DNA from: Alkalinema sp. CACIAM 70d
GTDB lineage: Bacteria; Cyanobacteriota; Cyanobacteriia; Leptolyngbyales; Leptolyngbyaceae
Reading direction: 5' to 3'
DNA: 64,000 nt
NCBI GenBank assembly: GCA_002148405.1
Contig: MUGG01000018.1
Location: forward strand, 59,087-123,086
Below are positions 44,318 through 54,811 of this stretch, piece by piece (positions within the stretch are counted from its first letter, which is position 1; the number at the start of each line of letters is the position of its first letter). Below the pieces are notes generated by a model. That model was not told the DNA's origin. It worked only from the letters and a program-made list of their open reading frames with translations, and searched no databases. Both the position numbers and the translations under genes were made by a program.

Positions 44318-46090
44318 ATGACGTTCCAACCTTCTCGCCGTAGAACCAAAATTGTCGCGACGATCGGCCCCGCTACCAGTAGCCCGGAGGTTCTACGGGA
44401 GTTGATTAAAGCCGGAGCGACCACCTTTCGGCTGAACTTCTCCCACGGTACCCATGATGATCATCTGCGCAGCATTCGTTTGATTCGACAAGTCTCGAAT
44501 GAGCTGAACTATCCCGTGGGAATTTTGCAAGACTTACAGGGGCCTAAGATTCGTCTGGGTAAGTTTGAGGATGGATCCATCACCTTAAAGAAAGGTGATC
44601 CGTTCACCCTGACCAGCAAGCAAATTCCAGGTACCCAGGAAATCAGTTCCATCACCTACGAACCGTTGGCGGAGGAAGTGCCGGAAGGGGCTACCATTCT
44701 GCTGGACGACGGCAAAGTCGAAATGAAGGTGGAAAAGATTGATAAAACGGCAGGGGAATTACATTGTCGGGTTGTGGTCGGCGGTGTCCTGTCCAACAGC
44801 AAGGGGGTGAACTTTCCCGGTGTCTATCTGTCCATTAAGGCGCTGACGGACAAGGATCGCAAGGATTTGCTATTTGGACTAGATAACGGTGTGGACTGGG
44901 TCGCCCTCAGCTTTGTCCGTAACCCCGAAGATGTGAAGGAGATCAAGGAAATGATCTCCAACGCAGGAAAAAGCACCCCCGTGGTGGTCAAGATTGAGAA
45001 GCACGAAGCGATCGAGCAGATGGAAGAAATTCTCTCCCTCTCCGATGGCGTCATGGTGGCACGGGGCGACCTGGGGGTGGAACTGCCCGCCGAAGATGTG
45101 CCGATTCTGCAAAAACGCCTGATTGCCACTGCCAATCGCCTAGGGATTCCCATCATCACCGCCACCCAAATGCTGGACAGCATGGTGAACAATCCCCGGC
45201 CTACCCGCGCGGAAGTGTCAGACATTGCCAACGCCATTTTGGATGGCACCGATGCTGTAATGTTGTCCAACGAAACCGCTGTGGGTAAGTATCCCGTGGA
45301 AGCCGTGGCAACCATGGCGCAGATTGCCCTGCGTACCGAACGGGAAAAGGCCAACCGGATTAAGGAAGATGCTGGCAAGTCCATTACCAATGCCATCAGT
45401 AAGGCGGTGGGACGGATTGCAGAACAACTCAATGCCGCCGCCATCATGACCTTGACCAAAACGGGGGCTACGGCTCGCAATGTCTCCAAGTTCCGCCCGA
45501 GAACCCCCATTTTGGCCATTACCCCCCACATGGATGTGGCGCGGCAGTTGCAGTTAGTTTGGGGCGTCAAACCCTTGCTAATGCTGGAACTGGATACCAC
45601 GTCCGAAACCTTTGAAGCTGCGATTAATTTGGCCCAGGAGCGCAGTATGTTGGCTGCGGGGGATCTTGTCGTGCTCACAGCGGGAACCTTGAAGGGGGTT
45701 GCCGGATCCACTGATTTAATCAAAGTGGAAGTGGTGACGGCGGTACGGGGCAAGGGTGTGGCGATCGGCGAAAAGTCCGTCAGTGGACGCGCCCGTGTCA
45801 TGCAGAACGAGAAAACCCTGACTCAGTTTGAAGCGGGGGATATCTTAGTTGCTTCTAGCACGACCGCCAATTACGTGGACGCCATCCGGCGGGCGGGCGG
45901 TGTTGTGATTGAAGATGGCAATGTGACGGGCCACGCGGCCACGATCGGTCTACGGCTAGGCGTTCCCGTAATTGTAGGAGTCAAGGATGCCACTTCCGTG
46001 ATTCGGGATGGGGAAATCGTCACCCTGGATATGCAACAGGGCGTGGTTTATTCTGGCTTGGGCCATACGGCCAAGGGCAGCGAAGAATAA
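44318..46090 (+). CDS. pyk: Pyruvate kinase (long form)
   Basis: The protein is 590 residues from ATG 44318; an in-frame TTG lies 6 bases earlier. The barrel motifs RRTKIVATIGPATSS, RLNFSHG, VKIEKHEAIEQMEEI and MVARGDLGVELP are all present. It converts phosphoenolpyruvate and ADP to pyruvate and ATP. The extra 110 C-terminal residues (GDILVASSTTANYVDAIRRAGGVVIEDGNVTGHAA) are the PEP-utilising-enzyme mobile-domain-like extension seen in many bacterial pyruvate kinases. Confidence 0.97.
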   Translation: MTFQPSRRRTKIVATIGPATSSPEVLRELIKAGATTFRLNFSHGTHDDHLRSIRLIRQVSNELNYPVGILQDLQGPKIRLGKFEDGSITLKKGDPFTLTSKQIPGTQEISSITYEPLAEEVPEGATILLDDGKVEMKVEKIDKTAGELHCRVVVGGVLSNSKGVNFPGVYLSIKALTDKDRKDLLFGLDNGVDWVALSFVRNPEDVKEIKEMISNAGKSTPVVVKIEKHEAIEQMEEILSLSDGVMVARGDLGVELPAEDVPILQKRLIATANRLGIPIITATQMLDSMVNNPRPTRAEVSDIANAILDGTDAVMLSNETAVGKYPVEAVATMAQIALRTEREKANRIKEDAGKSITNAISKAVGRIAEQLNAAAIMTLTKTGATARNVSKFRPRTPILAITPHMDVARQLQLVWGVKPLLMLELDTTSETFEAAINLAQERSMLAAGDLVVLTAGTLKGVAGSTDLIKVEVVTAVRGKGVAIGEKSVSGRARVMQNEKTLTQFEAGDILVASSTTANYVDAIRRAGGVVIEDGNVTGHAATIGLRLGVPVIVGVKDATSVIRDGEIVTLDMQQGVVYSGLGHTAKGSEE

Positions 46091-46207
46091 GCTAGGAACT
46101 CTCCGTCAAGAGTTTATCAAGCCCTAGCCGAAGCCAAGACCTCACGGATACACTAGTTCAGGTGCATGAATTATCTGAAAAAAGTATATTTGTGAGGTTC
46201 CTGACCT

Positions 46208-47668
46208 ATGGCTCAAACTGGCTTAAGTGTTCCAACGATCCACCCCATTAAGTTTGGAACGGACGGTTGGCGCGGGGTCATTGCCGCCGACTTTACGTTT
46301 GAGCGGGTGGCTCGGGTGGCCCCTCTGGCGGCTCAGATCCTCAAAGAAGTCTATGGGCCAACCACGGGCAGTAATACGGTGGTGGTGGGCTACGATCGGC
46401 GATTTTTGTCGGAACAGTTTGCAGAAACGGTGGCGAAAACCGTTCAAGCCATTGGCTTTGATGTTTTACTATCCGAATGTTATGCTCCTACCCCGGCTTT
46501 TAGTTGGGCTGCTAAACAGATGAATGCCCTAGGGGCGATCGTCATTACCGCCAGCCATAACCCTGGTAGCTACTCTGGACTGAAGGTGAAGAGTGCCTTT
46601 GGGGGGTCGGTGCCGCCGGAAGTGACTCAGAAAATTGAAGCGCTCTTAAACACAGGCTCCCAACCCGCTCCCGCCAGTAGACTGGGTACCCTAAAATCTT
46701 TCAACCCTTGGACAGGCTACTGTGAAGGACTGCGGCAATTGGTGGATATTGAGGCCATTCGATCGGCGATTCAGCAGGGCAAGTTGAAAGTTTTGGTAGA
46801 TGCGATGCATGGCGCTTCGTCCACAGGAGTGAGCCAGATTTTGGGCATTGACGTGGAGGAACTCAACTCCGATCGGGATCCGCTGTTTGAGGGCGGTGCA
46901 CCGGAACCGTTACCGAAATATTTGACTACGCTGATGCAACGGTTGAAAAACGACGTTGTACCCGATGGGGTTAAAGTCGGCTTGGTCTTTGATGGGGACT
47001 GCGATCGCATTGCTGCGGTGGATGGCGCGGGACAGTTTCTCAGCTCCCAAGTGCTGATTCCTATCCTGATTGAACATATGGCCACCCGCAAGGGCAAAAC
47101 GGGGGAAGTGGTTAAAACCGTCAGCGGGTCTGACTTGATTCCCAAGGCTGCTGCATTGTTTAACCTTCCGGTGTTTGAAACGCCGATCGGGTATAAATAC
47201 ATTGCCGATCGCATGTTGGAAGCTCCAGCACTCTTGGGCGGCGAAGAATCCGGTGGCATTGGCTACGGGCACCACATTCCTGAACGGGATGCTTTGCTCT
47301 CAGCTTTGTATGTCCTGGAAACCGTGGTGCAAACGGGTTGCGACTTGAGTGACCTGTACCGTCAATTGCAGGAAAAAACGGGATTTGATGCGGCTTACGA
47401 TCGCATTGACTTACCGTTGGCGAGTTTGGATGTGCGCGATCGCCTACTGGCCCAGTTGCAAAATTCCCCGTTGCAAACCATTGCTGGCAAAGCGATCGCA
47501 AGTTGCCAAACCGATGATGGTTACAAATTTCGGCTAGCAGACCATAGTTGGTTATTGATCCGATTTAGCGGAACTGAGCCAGTGCTACGGTTATACTGCG
47601 AAGCTGCTACCTTGAACGAAGTGCATAATACGCTGAACTGGGCTAAGGATTGGGCCAGCGCAGCCTAG
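46208..47668 (+). CDS. Phosphoglucomutase/phosphomannomutase family protein
   Basis: The 486-residue alpha-D-phosphohexomutase has the active-site serine loop TASHNPGSYSGLKV (S116), the metal loop DGDCDRIAAVD, the sugar-binding loop GGEESGGIGYG and the phosphate-binding RFSGTEPVLRLY near the end. It interconverts hexose 1- and 6-phosphates for glycogen or polysaccharide precursors. The substrate (glucose or mannose) is not decided by sequence alone. It follows pyk by 117 bases on the same strand. Confidence 0.93.
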   Translation: MAQTGLSVPTIHPIKFGTDGWRGVIAADFTFERVARVAPLAAQILKEVYGPTTGSNTVVVGYDRRFLSEQFAETVAKTVQAIGFDVLLSECYAPTPAFSWAAKQMNALGAIVITASHNPGSYSGLKVKSAFGGSVPPEVTQKIEALLNTGSQPAPASRLGTLKSFNPWTGYCEGLRQLVDIEAIRSAIQQGKLKVLVDAMHGASSTGVSQILGIDVEELNSDRDPLFEGGAPEPLPKYLTTLMQRLKNDVVPDGVKVGLVFDGDCDRIAAVDGAGQFLSSQVLIPILIEHMATRKGKTGEVVKTVSGSDLIPKAAALFNLPVFETPIGYKYIADRMLEAPALLGGEESGGIGYGHHIPERDALLSALYVLETVVQTGCDLSDLYRQLQEKTGFDAAYDRIDLPLASLDVRDRLLAQLQNSPLQTIAGKAIASCQTDDGYKFRLADHSWLLIRFSGTEPVLRLYCEAATLNEVHNTLNWAKDWASAA

Positions 47669-49232
47669 AGACAACTGAGGCGTCTCTTCTAATTAGCGTC
47701 AATCTAGACCTGGTAAAACGGTTACTAACGATAGAGTGCTGCTAGTTAGGACTGATTTAAAGAATTTCATTTTTGCCCCCTGCTCTGTCAGGGGACTCTA
47801 CTCCACTCCCCGAAAGTAAATTCTGTGTCCAAGCACAGGAGATTTGGGAGAGGCAATTTTATTAGTTGAACTCACGTCTATTTAAGGGCGCTACTAAGTT
47901 GAGAAAACTCTTCTTAAATTTGGTAGTGCCTATTTTATAAGAGTTTTTACTTGAATAAATACCTGCCTTTGTTAATAGTCAAAAATTAGCCAAAGTTTAG
48001 TTAGTTGAATATTTCGTCGATCGAGAAAGATATCGTTTACCTATTATTTTCTAAATACTTTGCCCTTAGTAGTTTGCCCTATGATTTTTCCTGCAATTAA
48101 GTAGTGGCTTGATACTTTTAGGCTGGCCAAGTCAAACATTGTAGTTAGTGAAAAACTTCCAGGACTTAAAATCACAAAGTTTATTTTTCAGCTTTTTAGA
48201 TTTTTAATATAGATTGAACCAACAATTTGTAAGCTTTGGCAAGCAAGCTGTAAGCCTTGGCTAGCAAGGATTTTCCATTGTTAATAACTAATCAATAGTT
48301 GTCTTTGCACAGTTAATGCGATTGAAGTCAAGCGTATCTATCAAGTTGACAAAAAATCAATTATGGGAAGCTTTATTTAATTCTTGAATCAAAAATAAAG
48401 CTTCTAGGTATTATCTATCTAGGGGTAGATCTTCCTTTTTATCCCGATAAACTATTATGCTAGGGCAACTACAGCAATTAAGCGGAAATCAACGCAAGTT
48501 TTTATTTCAGTCTAATGTTTAAAGAGCGTCCGTCTTAGAACAGCTCTACTCGATTTCTTGAGAAAATTAGGCAAGATTTTTAACTTTGATTTCTACGGAA
48601 TGTTTAGTCTTTTGGGTGCATTGTAATTCGTTTTGTAATGAGTCTTTAGGTGCATTGAAGGTCATCAACTGGATTGACTGACAAAACTTCAAAACACGAC
48701 TATTGAAACCTCTGTTTTTCAAGTAGTCTCTTTGCACGATCGCTCGATATTATCAGGGTTTGACGTTGGTACGGTTGTAGGCTACCAGCTTCATAGTATT
48801 TGTTAGTTTCATTTTTCGAGTAGCGCGGTTCGCTTCGGGGTGGTTGATCTACTGCCGAACACTGTTTTGTCCTTTTGTATCATGTTCCTGAAAAATTGCC
48901 TCCAAACTGGTCATCCTCTAAAGCAATATCCTATGCTGTGGTCAATCAGTCCTCGATGTTGATAGGGTTGCTTTCACCTATTCTCACTTGCGTTGTAAAA
49001 TTCAAGTTTTTTCAATTGTTTTAAAAATCAGCAGACATTGATACGCGATTGAACCGATCTTAAGAGTAGTTGGATAACCCAAGATCTCTTATAGGTTGAA
49101 TAAAGCTTTCAAGACTGATTTCACGACAATTGTTCAGGCTGTTTTTTGCATTGTTTACAAGTGAATGCGTGAAAGTTTGATCGATTGATAGGTTGAGCGT
49201 TCTATTTTGGCCCCCGTAAATAGGATTTGCAA
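47669..49232. other. 1.56-kb AT-rich leader before pix operon 1
   Basis: No convincing gene is present; a 60-codon minus-strand frame near 49060-49242 looks spurious. Structures seen: CCCCTG-CTCTGT-CAGGGG (47777-47794), CTGTG-TCCAAG-CACAG (47831-47846), a longer stem GGCGCTACTAA with TTGGTAGTGCC (47886-47930), and a perfect 12-bp inverted repeat GAAGCTTTATTT/AAATAAAGCTTC (48367-48404). The 37-bp element at 48428-48464 is shared with the leader of operon 2. A long 5' untranslated region or unrecognised small RNAs are possible. Confidence 0.55.
48428..48464 (+). promoter_or_regulatory. Conserved upstream element, copy 1 (pix operon 1)
   Basis: GATCTTCCTTTTTATCCCGA, then TAAACTATTATGCTAGG. It matches 58487-58523 at about 30 of 37 positions without gaps. 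TATTAT (48453-48458) could be a -10 box. It lies about 770 bases before the operon, in otherwise dissimilar sequence. Confidence 0.55.
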
Positions 49233-50267
49233 ATGAACACATTGTCTTCTGTTAGTTACCGCTCGTTTGAGCGGTTGCATCCCCTTAGTTTATTAGCTCA
49301 GATGAATAGTCGTCAGGTGAGTGGACGGCTACAAGTGACTAGTGAAGCAACCGTTTGGTCAATTTATTTCGATCGAGGGCAGTTGCTCTACACCACAAAT
49401 TTAGTTGATCCCTTTGGTCGATTAATACGGCATTTAGAACAACTTGAAAGCCAGAATTCGAGTGTGACTACACTGGTTCGTCAACAAGTTCGGGCCCTAT
49501 TTGAGCACACTGTCCGAACGCAAGCAGTAGTAGATCCAGATTATCGTGCTATCTGTTGGCTAGTAGAGCAGCAATATATATCTGCTGCCGAGGCTATGGT
49601 TCTAATTGAAAACCTAGCCAAGGAAGTGCTAGAAGGCTTTCTAGCAATTAAGGCAGGTTACTGTAGTCCTGTGGATAGTACAATTCTTACAGGCTACCCT
49701 ACTTTTGGGAGTTTAGAGCTACGTGCTTTGGTGGAAGCCTGCCAAGCTAAAATGTCTCTTTATCCCAACCCTTCTTCTCAATCTGCTTCTCCCATCTCTT
49801 CATCCCTTCGGCTGTCTCAGGTCAGTCCTGATGTAGAATCCCCAAGTCGAGATGCTTCTGTAGCATCGGCCTCTTTAGGCAGATCTCACGCCAAGGAAAA
49901 CTATACGATCGTCTGTATTGATGATAGTCCTACTGTTCTGCAAGCGATCAGTTGTTTCCTAGACGATCAAAGTTTTTCAGTCATTATGATTAACGATCCG
50001 GTCAAAGCTTTGATGCAGGTAGTGCGCAGCAAACCCGATCTGATTTTATTAGATGTGGGAATGCCTAATTTAGATGGTTATGAGTTGTGTGCGCTGCTGC
50101 GACGCCATCCTGCGGTGAAAGCGACTCCGATCATTATGGTGACTGGGCATACTGGCTTCATCGATCGGGCTAAGGCGAAATTAGTGGGTGCCTCTGGATA
50201 TCTGACGAAACCCTTTAATCAATCCGATCTGTTGAAAATTGTCTTCAAGCACTTAACGCAAGCTTAG
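49233..50267 (+). CDS. PatA/PixG-like response regulator (PATAN-REC)
   Basis: The protein is 344 residues from ATG 49233, the start matching its paralogue at 59555 (MNTL.SVSYRSFERLHPL). The N-terminal half is the PATAN/DUF4388-type domain (SGRLQVTSEATVWSIYFDRGQLLY; ENLAKEVLEGFLAIKAG). After a Ser/Pro linker the receiver domain holds D274 (LILLDVGMPNLDG) and the K of YLTKPF. PixG and PilG regulators with this layout govern type IV pilus motility and phototaxis. It is the first gene of an operon of pixGHIJL order. Confidence 0.92.
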   Translation: MNTLSSVSYRSFERLHPLSLLAQMNSRQVSGRLQVTSEATVWSIYFDRGQLLYTTNLVDPFGRLIRHLEQLESQNSSVTTLVRQQVRALFEHTVRTQAVVDPDYRAICWLVEQQYISAAEAMVLIENLAKEVLEGFLAIKAGYCSPVDSTILTGYPTFGSLELRALVEACQAKMSLYPNPSSQSASPISSSLRLSQVSPDVESPSRDASVASASLGRSHAKENYTIVCIDDSPTVLQAISCFLDDQSFSVIMINDPVKALMQVVRSKPDLILLDVGMPNLDGYELCALLRRHPAVKATPIIMVTGHTGFIDRAKAKLVGASGYLTKPFNQSDLLKIVFKHLTQA

Positions 50268-50549
50268 GGAAAACTGAGCAGGTTATCCCCGTGCTATGGA
50301 ACCTGTCAAGGTTCTTGCGATTGTTCTTGATTATTGAATTGTGTAATTCAATAATCAGTTATCTTCAAAGCATTACATTCATTAGTTAGGTGATTGAAAA
50401 TTTTAATATTTTAAATCACATTGACTTATTGCATTGATTCATGCATTAGCATTTTAGCTATTGATTACAGTTGAATATTGAAGCTTACACTCAGTTAAAG
50501 ATTAATTTGCGTCAGATTTAATGATTCTGGAATGATCGTAGAGATTACA

Positions 50550-50924
50550 ATGGATAAAGTTTTAATTGTTGAAGACACAGTTTCAGAAATGGAGCTTTTG
50601 AGCCATTACCTTCGAGAAGATGGTTACACAGTGATTGGTACGGCAAATGCTAAAGAGGCTCTCCAGATGGCCCTTGATCACAAGCCAGATATTGTTGTGA
50701 GTGATGTGGTCATGCCAGGAATGAGTGGATTTGAATTCTGCCGCAGTCTGCGAAAGCACCCTGAGACCGCAAACGTGCCCGTTATTCTCTGTACCTCGAA
50801 AAGCCAGGACATCGATCGGTTGTGGGGAATGAAGCAAGGTGCTAATGCCTACATTACTAAGCCTTTTACCCGCGAAGTCCTGCTGCAAGCCATCCAACAA
50901 GCCATTCAAACAGTCAGGCTCTAA
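50550..50924 (+). CDS. CheY-like response regulator (PixH/PilH type)
   Basis: The single receiver domain is 124 residues from ATG 50550; the frame extends to 50532. The phospho-acceptor is D52 (VVSDVVMPGMSGFE), with T/K at LCTSK and ITKPFT completing the pocket. It has no output domain and so is expected to act by binding a pilus motor component or as a phosphate sink. It is the second gene of the operon. It is close to identical in layout to the regulator at 60716. Confidence 0.92.
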   Translation: MDKVLIVEDTVSEMELLSHYLREDGYTVIGTANAKEALQMALDHKPDIVVSDVVMPGMSGFEFCRSLRKHPETANVPVILCTSKSQDIDRLWGMKQGANAYITKPFTREVLLQAIQQAIQTVRL

Positions 50925-51061
50925 TGACTGCCCATTGCTTCGATTGGGTTTTGTGCATTCTGCTTTGATCCATTAGCTTTGTTTGTATCAATTAGCTCTC
51001 ATCCCAACTCTGAGTGATTGCATCAGAGAGATTGCCCCCTATCCCCCTGAGCGCTAGTGTT

Positions 51062-51559
51062 ATGAATCGTTCTTCTTTGTTAACAGCCTCCATTACTCGT
51101 ACGCCCATTACGTTAGATGTGGGGTATTTGCGAGTAACTCTACCTCATCAAATTCAGGCCGTTTTACCCATGAGTTCGGTGCAGGAAGTCATTGCACACC
51201 CGATTCACCACATCACTGCCATTCCGAACATGCCTGTTTCGGTTTTAGGTTTAATGAATCGGCGTAGCCAACTGCTCTGGTTGGTGGATTTAGCCAACTT
51301 GCTCGGAATTGGAGGGCTAGAACTGAATAGTCAAACTCAGTCGATTGTGATCCTCAAACACAATTCTCTTTTGGTGGGATGTGCAGTCAGTGCGGTGGAA
51401 GGAATGGTGCAATTGACGCCGGATGAGTTTCAAGCGGTTCCCAATCATGTACCCTCTAGCCTCTTACCCTATTTGCGAGGCTGCGTTGTCCGGGAGGAAA
51501 ATCTCCTTTTGATTTTGAATCCGAATGCAATCTTGCAATCACCAGTTCTTCAGTTGTGA
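51062..51559 (+). CDS. CheW-like adaptor (PixI/PilI type)
   Basis: The protein is 165 residues from ATG 51062, which aligns with the paralogue start at 61133 (MNRS). It is a CheW-fold protein: PHQIQAVLPMSSVQEVI, ITAIPNMPVSVLGLMNRRSQLLWLVDLANLL, and a C-terminal LPYLRGCVV. CheW adaptors couple the MCP receptor to the CheA kinase. An upstream in-frame ATG at 51014 overlaps little else but lacks support from the paralogue. Confidence 0.9.
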   Translation: MNRSSLLTASITRTPITLDVGYLRVTLPHQIQAVLPMSSVQEVIAHPIHHITAIPNMPVSVLGLMNRRSQLLWLVDLANLLGIGGLELNSQTQSIVILKHNSLLVGCAVSAVEGMVQLTPDEFQAVPNHVPSSLLPYLRGCVVREENLLLILNPNAILQSPVLQL

Positions 51560-51838
51560 TGTTTGATTCATGTGTCTTGTGATTAATCTAGCTTGCAATT
51601 GATCTGGCGTACAATTCATTTTGTGAGATAGTTCGTCTCTCAATTAAGCTTCAGCTTCCAATCTAAATAAACTTCCAAATAAGCTTCTAAACAGGCTTCC
51701 CATTCATTGAAAATATCACTTCACTTCATGTTGGTAGTTGCACCATCAATGAGTAGATCCTCATCGATCGAAGTCTTGATTGAGTTGCACTAAAACCTCC
51801 CAGCGTATTGTCAAATCATTTCAGGATCCTCGAAAGTC

Positions 51839-54652
51839 ATGGTTGATCAAATCGATATCACGAAACCCGTAGAGTCAAAGTCCGTCTCCCGATCGACAAA
51901 CATCCCTACGTTCCCACCGAACCCTTCCGATACCGTACCGGTTACCCTTTTGCCTAAGCTCCAAACAAAGTCTTCAAAACGTCATTGGCAGAAGCTCGTT
52001 AAACCCTGGTACAGGATGAAACTGAGGACAAAGGCAACAATCCTCGCAATTACGATCGGAACCTTGCCAGTCTTTGCCATTGGCAGTGTGGCCTATTGGA
52101 TTGCAGAACGTACTATTTCGGAGCAAATTTCCCAAGCGGGTGTGCTGCAAGCCCAGTCCCTCTCCGACAAAATTAATCGCTTTATGAATGAGCGCCTTGG
52201 AGCCATCATTATATTGTCAGGCCATCCAGCCTTGGTCAATGAGCGGATTCGGAAAACCGTTGAGCTGCGGGACTTAGAAGAAATCTTTAACCGCTTTGTC
52301 AAAGCCTATGGGGTCTATGACAGTGTGGCTGCCTTTGACGTAAATGGGGATGTGATTGCCCAATCTGCGGGAGATAAGCTAGACAATCACCGCAATCGAG
52401 CTTATTTCCAACAGGTTATAGCTACCCGTACGACTGTCATTACTCCACCGGAGAAATCAATCTCTACCGGAAAATGGGTCATTCATATTGCTGCCCCTTT
52501 GTTAGACGATAGTAACCGTAATCTTCTTGGGGTTGTTCGGACTCGTATCCCGATCGAAGCATTTAGGGAAATTACCCAGTTTCTGGGCAATGGTCAGCAC
52601 TACCATATCACCGATGCAAAAGGTAATATTTTTGTGGCCAACGATGCCCACCATGCCGACGATGTTGGCAAAAATATCACGGAAGAATTGCCTCCGATCG
52701 CCCCTTTCCTGGAAAAAGGCGAACCTCACAGCTGGACAGGCCGCTATGATGGCAAGCCCGCATTGTTTAGCTACGCCCCTGTGGAACGCTTGGCAGGATT
52801 GGATTTGCGCTGGAATACGGTACTGAGTTTAGATGGAGATGTGGCCTTTGCAGCTCAAAAGGGGTTACTGACTACCATCTTGTTCGGGACGGGATTAACC
52901 GCCTTAGCCATGGGATTATTGGCAGCTTGGCTAGCGCAACGATTAACCAAGCCCCTGTTAGACGCCAACCGAGCGGTGCAAGCTTTAGGGGCGGGCAAGT
53001 TAGACACCCGAATTCACCTGCAAGGGCAGGATGAATTAGCTCAGTTAGGCAACAGTATCAATGACATGGCAGATCAATTAAGTCAGTTGATCTCCCAACA
53101 GGTTCGGAGTGCTCAACAGGCGAGCTTTTTGAGTCAAACCACACTGAATATTCGCCGATCGCTGCGCTTTGAAGATATCTTCCAGACCAGTGTGGAAGAG
53201 GTGCGTAATTTCCTCCAGTGCGATCGCGTGGTGATTTATTCTTTTGCACCGGATTTTTCCAAGGGTACGGTGACTGCGGAATCTGTACTGCCGGGGTGGC
53301 CGATCGCCTTGGGGCAATTGATCGAAGATCCCCTCACCCCCGATCTGCTGGATCGCTATCGTAATGGTCGAGTTTGGTCGATCGACGATCGGCAAACGCA
53401 GACATTAACCACTTGCCATTGTGAAATTCTAGAGGCGCTCTCCGTCCGAGGCAATTTGGTGGCTCCCGTCATGCACAACCAAGAACTGATTGCCTTAATC
53501 TGTGCTCACCAATGTGATGGGCCGCGCATTTGGACTGGGGAAGAAGTCGATCTCTTCAAGCAATTGGCTGTCCAAATTGGCTTTGCCCTTGACCAAGCCC
53601 ACACTGAACAGGATCGGCAAAAGGCAGAAGTGCTCTCCGAAGAACGCCGTCGCCAACGGGAAAGTTTGCAGCGACAGTTGCTAGAACTGTTATCCAATAT
53701 TGAAGGCGCAGCCATGGGGAACCTCACGGTGCGGGCGGATGTGGGCGCTGGAGAAATTGGCACGGTTGCGGACTTCTTTAACTCCATCATTGAAAACTTG
53801 AGAACGATCGTCTTGCAGGTGAAACAATCTGCGACGCAGGTAAACGAAGCCTTAACGGCTAACGAAGCCGCCATTACCCACCTAGCCGACGAATCTAGCC
53901 GACAGGCCAAAGAAACCGCTCGCACGTTGGACTCCTTAAGCACAATGACCCAGTCCATCTATGACGTAGCCAATAATGCTCAGCAGGCCGCCGCCATTAC
54001 CCGAGTTGCTGCGGACAATGCCCAAGCTGGAGGCGCTGCCATGGAATCTACGGTGAGCAATATTGCGGTCTTGCGCTGGACGATCGGAGAAACGGCGAAA
54101 AAGGTCAAACGGCTGGGTGAATCTTCCCAGGAAATCTCCAAGGTCATTTCGCTGATTAACCAAATTGCCATGCAAACTAACTTGCTGGCCATTAATGCAG
54201 GAATTGAAGCGGCTCGGGCGGGCGAAGAAGGTCAGGGCTTTGCCGTCGTTGCGGAAGAAGTGGCTGAACTCGCCAATCGTGCGACCGTTGCCACTCGGGA
54301 AATTGAAAGCATTGTGTCTACGATTCAGCGGGAAACTGCCGAGGTCGTAGATGCGATGGAACAAGGCACGAGCCAAGTGGTGCAAAGTACAACGTTGGTC
54401 AACGAAGCCAAGGAGAACCTGGGGCAAGTGGTAGAAGTGGCGCACCAAGTGGATGAACTGGTGCAGAGAATTTCAGAAGCGACGATTTCCCAAGTTCAAA
54501 CGGCCTCAACAGTTTCTGACCTGATGCGACAAATGACTCAGTTCTCTAGCCGCACTTCCGATTCCTCTAAGCAGGTATCGGCCACCCTTCGACAAACGTT
54601 AGACATTGCCCAGGATCTCAAATCTTCAGTGGGGACTTTCGTCGTGGATTAG
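51839..54652 (+). CDS. Methyl-accepting chemotaxis/phototaxis protein with Cache, HAMP and GAF domains
   Basis: The 937-residue receptor has a membrane segment at about 66-88, a periplasmic double-Cache-like sensor (about 90-335; [19 protein letters not shown]), a second span about 341-364, HAMP about 364-418, GAF about 440-590, a coiled coil and an MCP signalling domain with tip [20 protein letters not shown]. The order matches PixJ/PilJ-type proteins. In the GAF domain C526-H527 sits in [20 protein letters not shown], where cyanobacteriochromes bind bilin; the second-Cys DXCF motif is missing. It signals to the CheA hybrid encoded next. Confidence 0.93.
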   Translation: MVDQIDITKPVESKSVSRSTNIPTFPPNPSDTVPVTLLPKLQTKSSKRHWQKLVKPWYRMKLRTKATILAITIGTLPVFAIGSVAYWIAERTISEQISQAGVLQAQSLSDKINRFMNERLGAIIILSGHPALVNERIRKTVELRDLEEIFNRFVKAYGVYDSVAAFDVNGDVIAQSAGDKLDNHRNRAYFQQVIATRTTVITPPEKSISTGKWVIHIAAPLLDDSNRNLLGVVRTRIPIEAFREITQFLGNGQHYHITDAKGNIFVANDAHHADDVGKNITEELPPIAPFLEKGEPHSWTGRYDGKPALFSYAPVERLAGLDLRWNTVLSLDGDVAFAAQKGLLTTILFGTGLTALAMGLLAAWLAQRLTKPLLDANRAVQALGAGKLDTRIHLQGQDELAQLGNSINDMADQLSQLISQQVRSAQQASFLSQTTLNIRRSLRFEDIFQTSVEEVRNFLQCDRVVIYSFAPDFSKGTVTAESVLPGWPIALGQLIEDPLTPDLLDRYRNGRVWSIDDRQTQTLTTCHCEILEALSVRGNLVAPVMHNQELIALICAHQCDGPRIWTGEEVDLFKQLAVQIGFALDQAHTEQDRQKAEVLSEERRRQRESLQRQLLELLSNIEGAAMGNLTVRADVGAGEIGTVADFFNSIIENLRTIVLQVKQSATQVNEALTANEAAITHLADESSRQAKETARTLDSLSTMTQSIYDVANNAQQAAAITRVAADNAQAGGAAMESTVSNIAVLRWTIGETAKKVKRLGESSQEISKVISLINQIAMQTNLLAINAGIEAARAGEEGQGFAVVAEEVAELANRATVATREIESIVSTIQRETAEVVDAMEQGTSQVVQSTTLVNEAKENLGQVVEVAHQVDELVQRISEATISQVQTASTVSDLMRQMTQFSSRTSDSSKQVSATLRQTLDIAQDLKSSVGTFVVD

Positions 54653-54779
54653 TCTCTAGCGGGTGGCATCTACCCTTCAATGGCATCCCTAGAAATGGCT
54701 CAGACGCCCTTCAGATTCTGACTCTGTTGCACTCTGCCATTCCTTGCCTTACTCATCCTCCTCGCCCCCTCTAGCGATC

Positions 54780-54811
54780 GTATAGCCTCCCTACTGTATA
54801 GCCTCCCTACT
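54780..54811. repeat. 16-bp direct duplication immediately before the cheA start
   Basis: GTATAGCCTCCCTACT occurs at 54780-54795 and 54796-54811 and abuts the ATG at 54812. It leaves no Shine-Dalgarno motif in front of the gene, so initiation probably relies on another signal. Confidence 0.92.

Noticed and set aside
44158..44424. 88-codon minus-strand frame at the pyk start
   Set aside because: Overlaps the pyruvate kinase N-terminus and the terminator at 44208-44235; it is an antisense shadow.
47670..49232. tmRNA or RNase P RNA in the long leader
   Set aside because: None of the conserved core motifs of these RNAs were found; only simple hairpins are present.
49060..49242. 60-codon minus-strand frame before pix operon 1
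   Set aside because: No homology or start signal, and it overlaps the operon start region; probably chance in AT-rich DNA.
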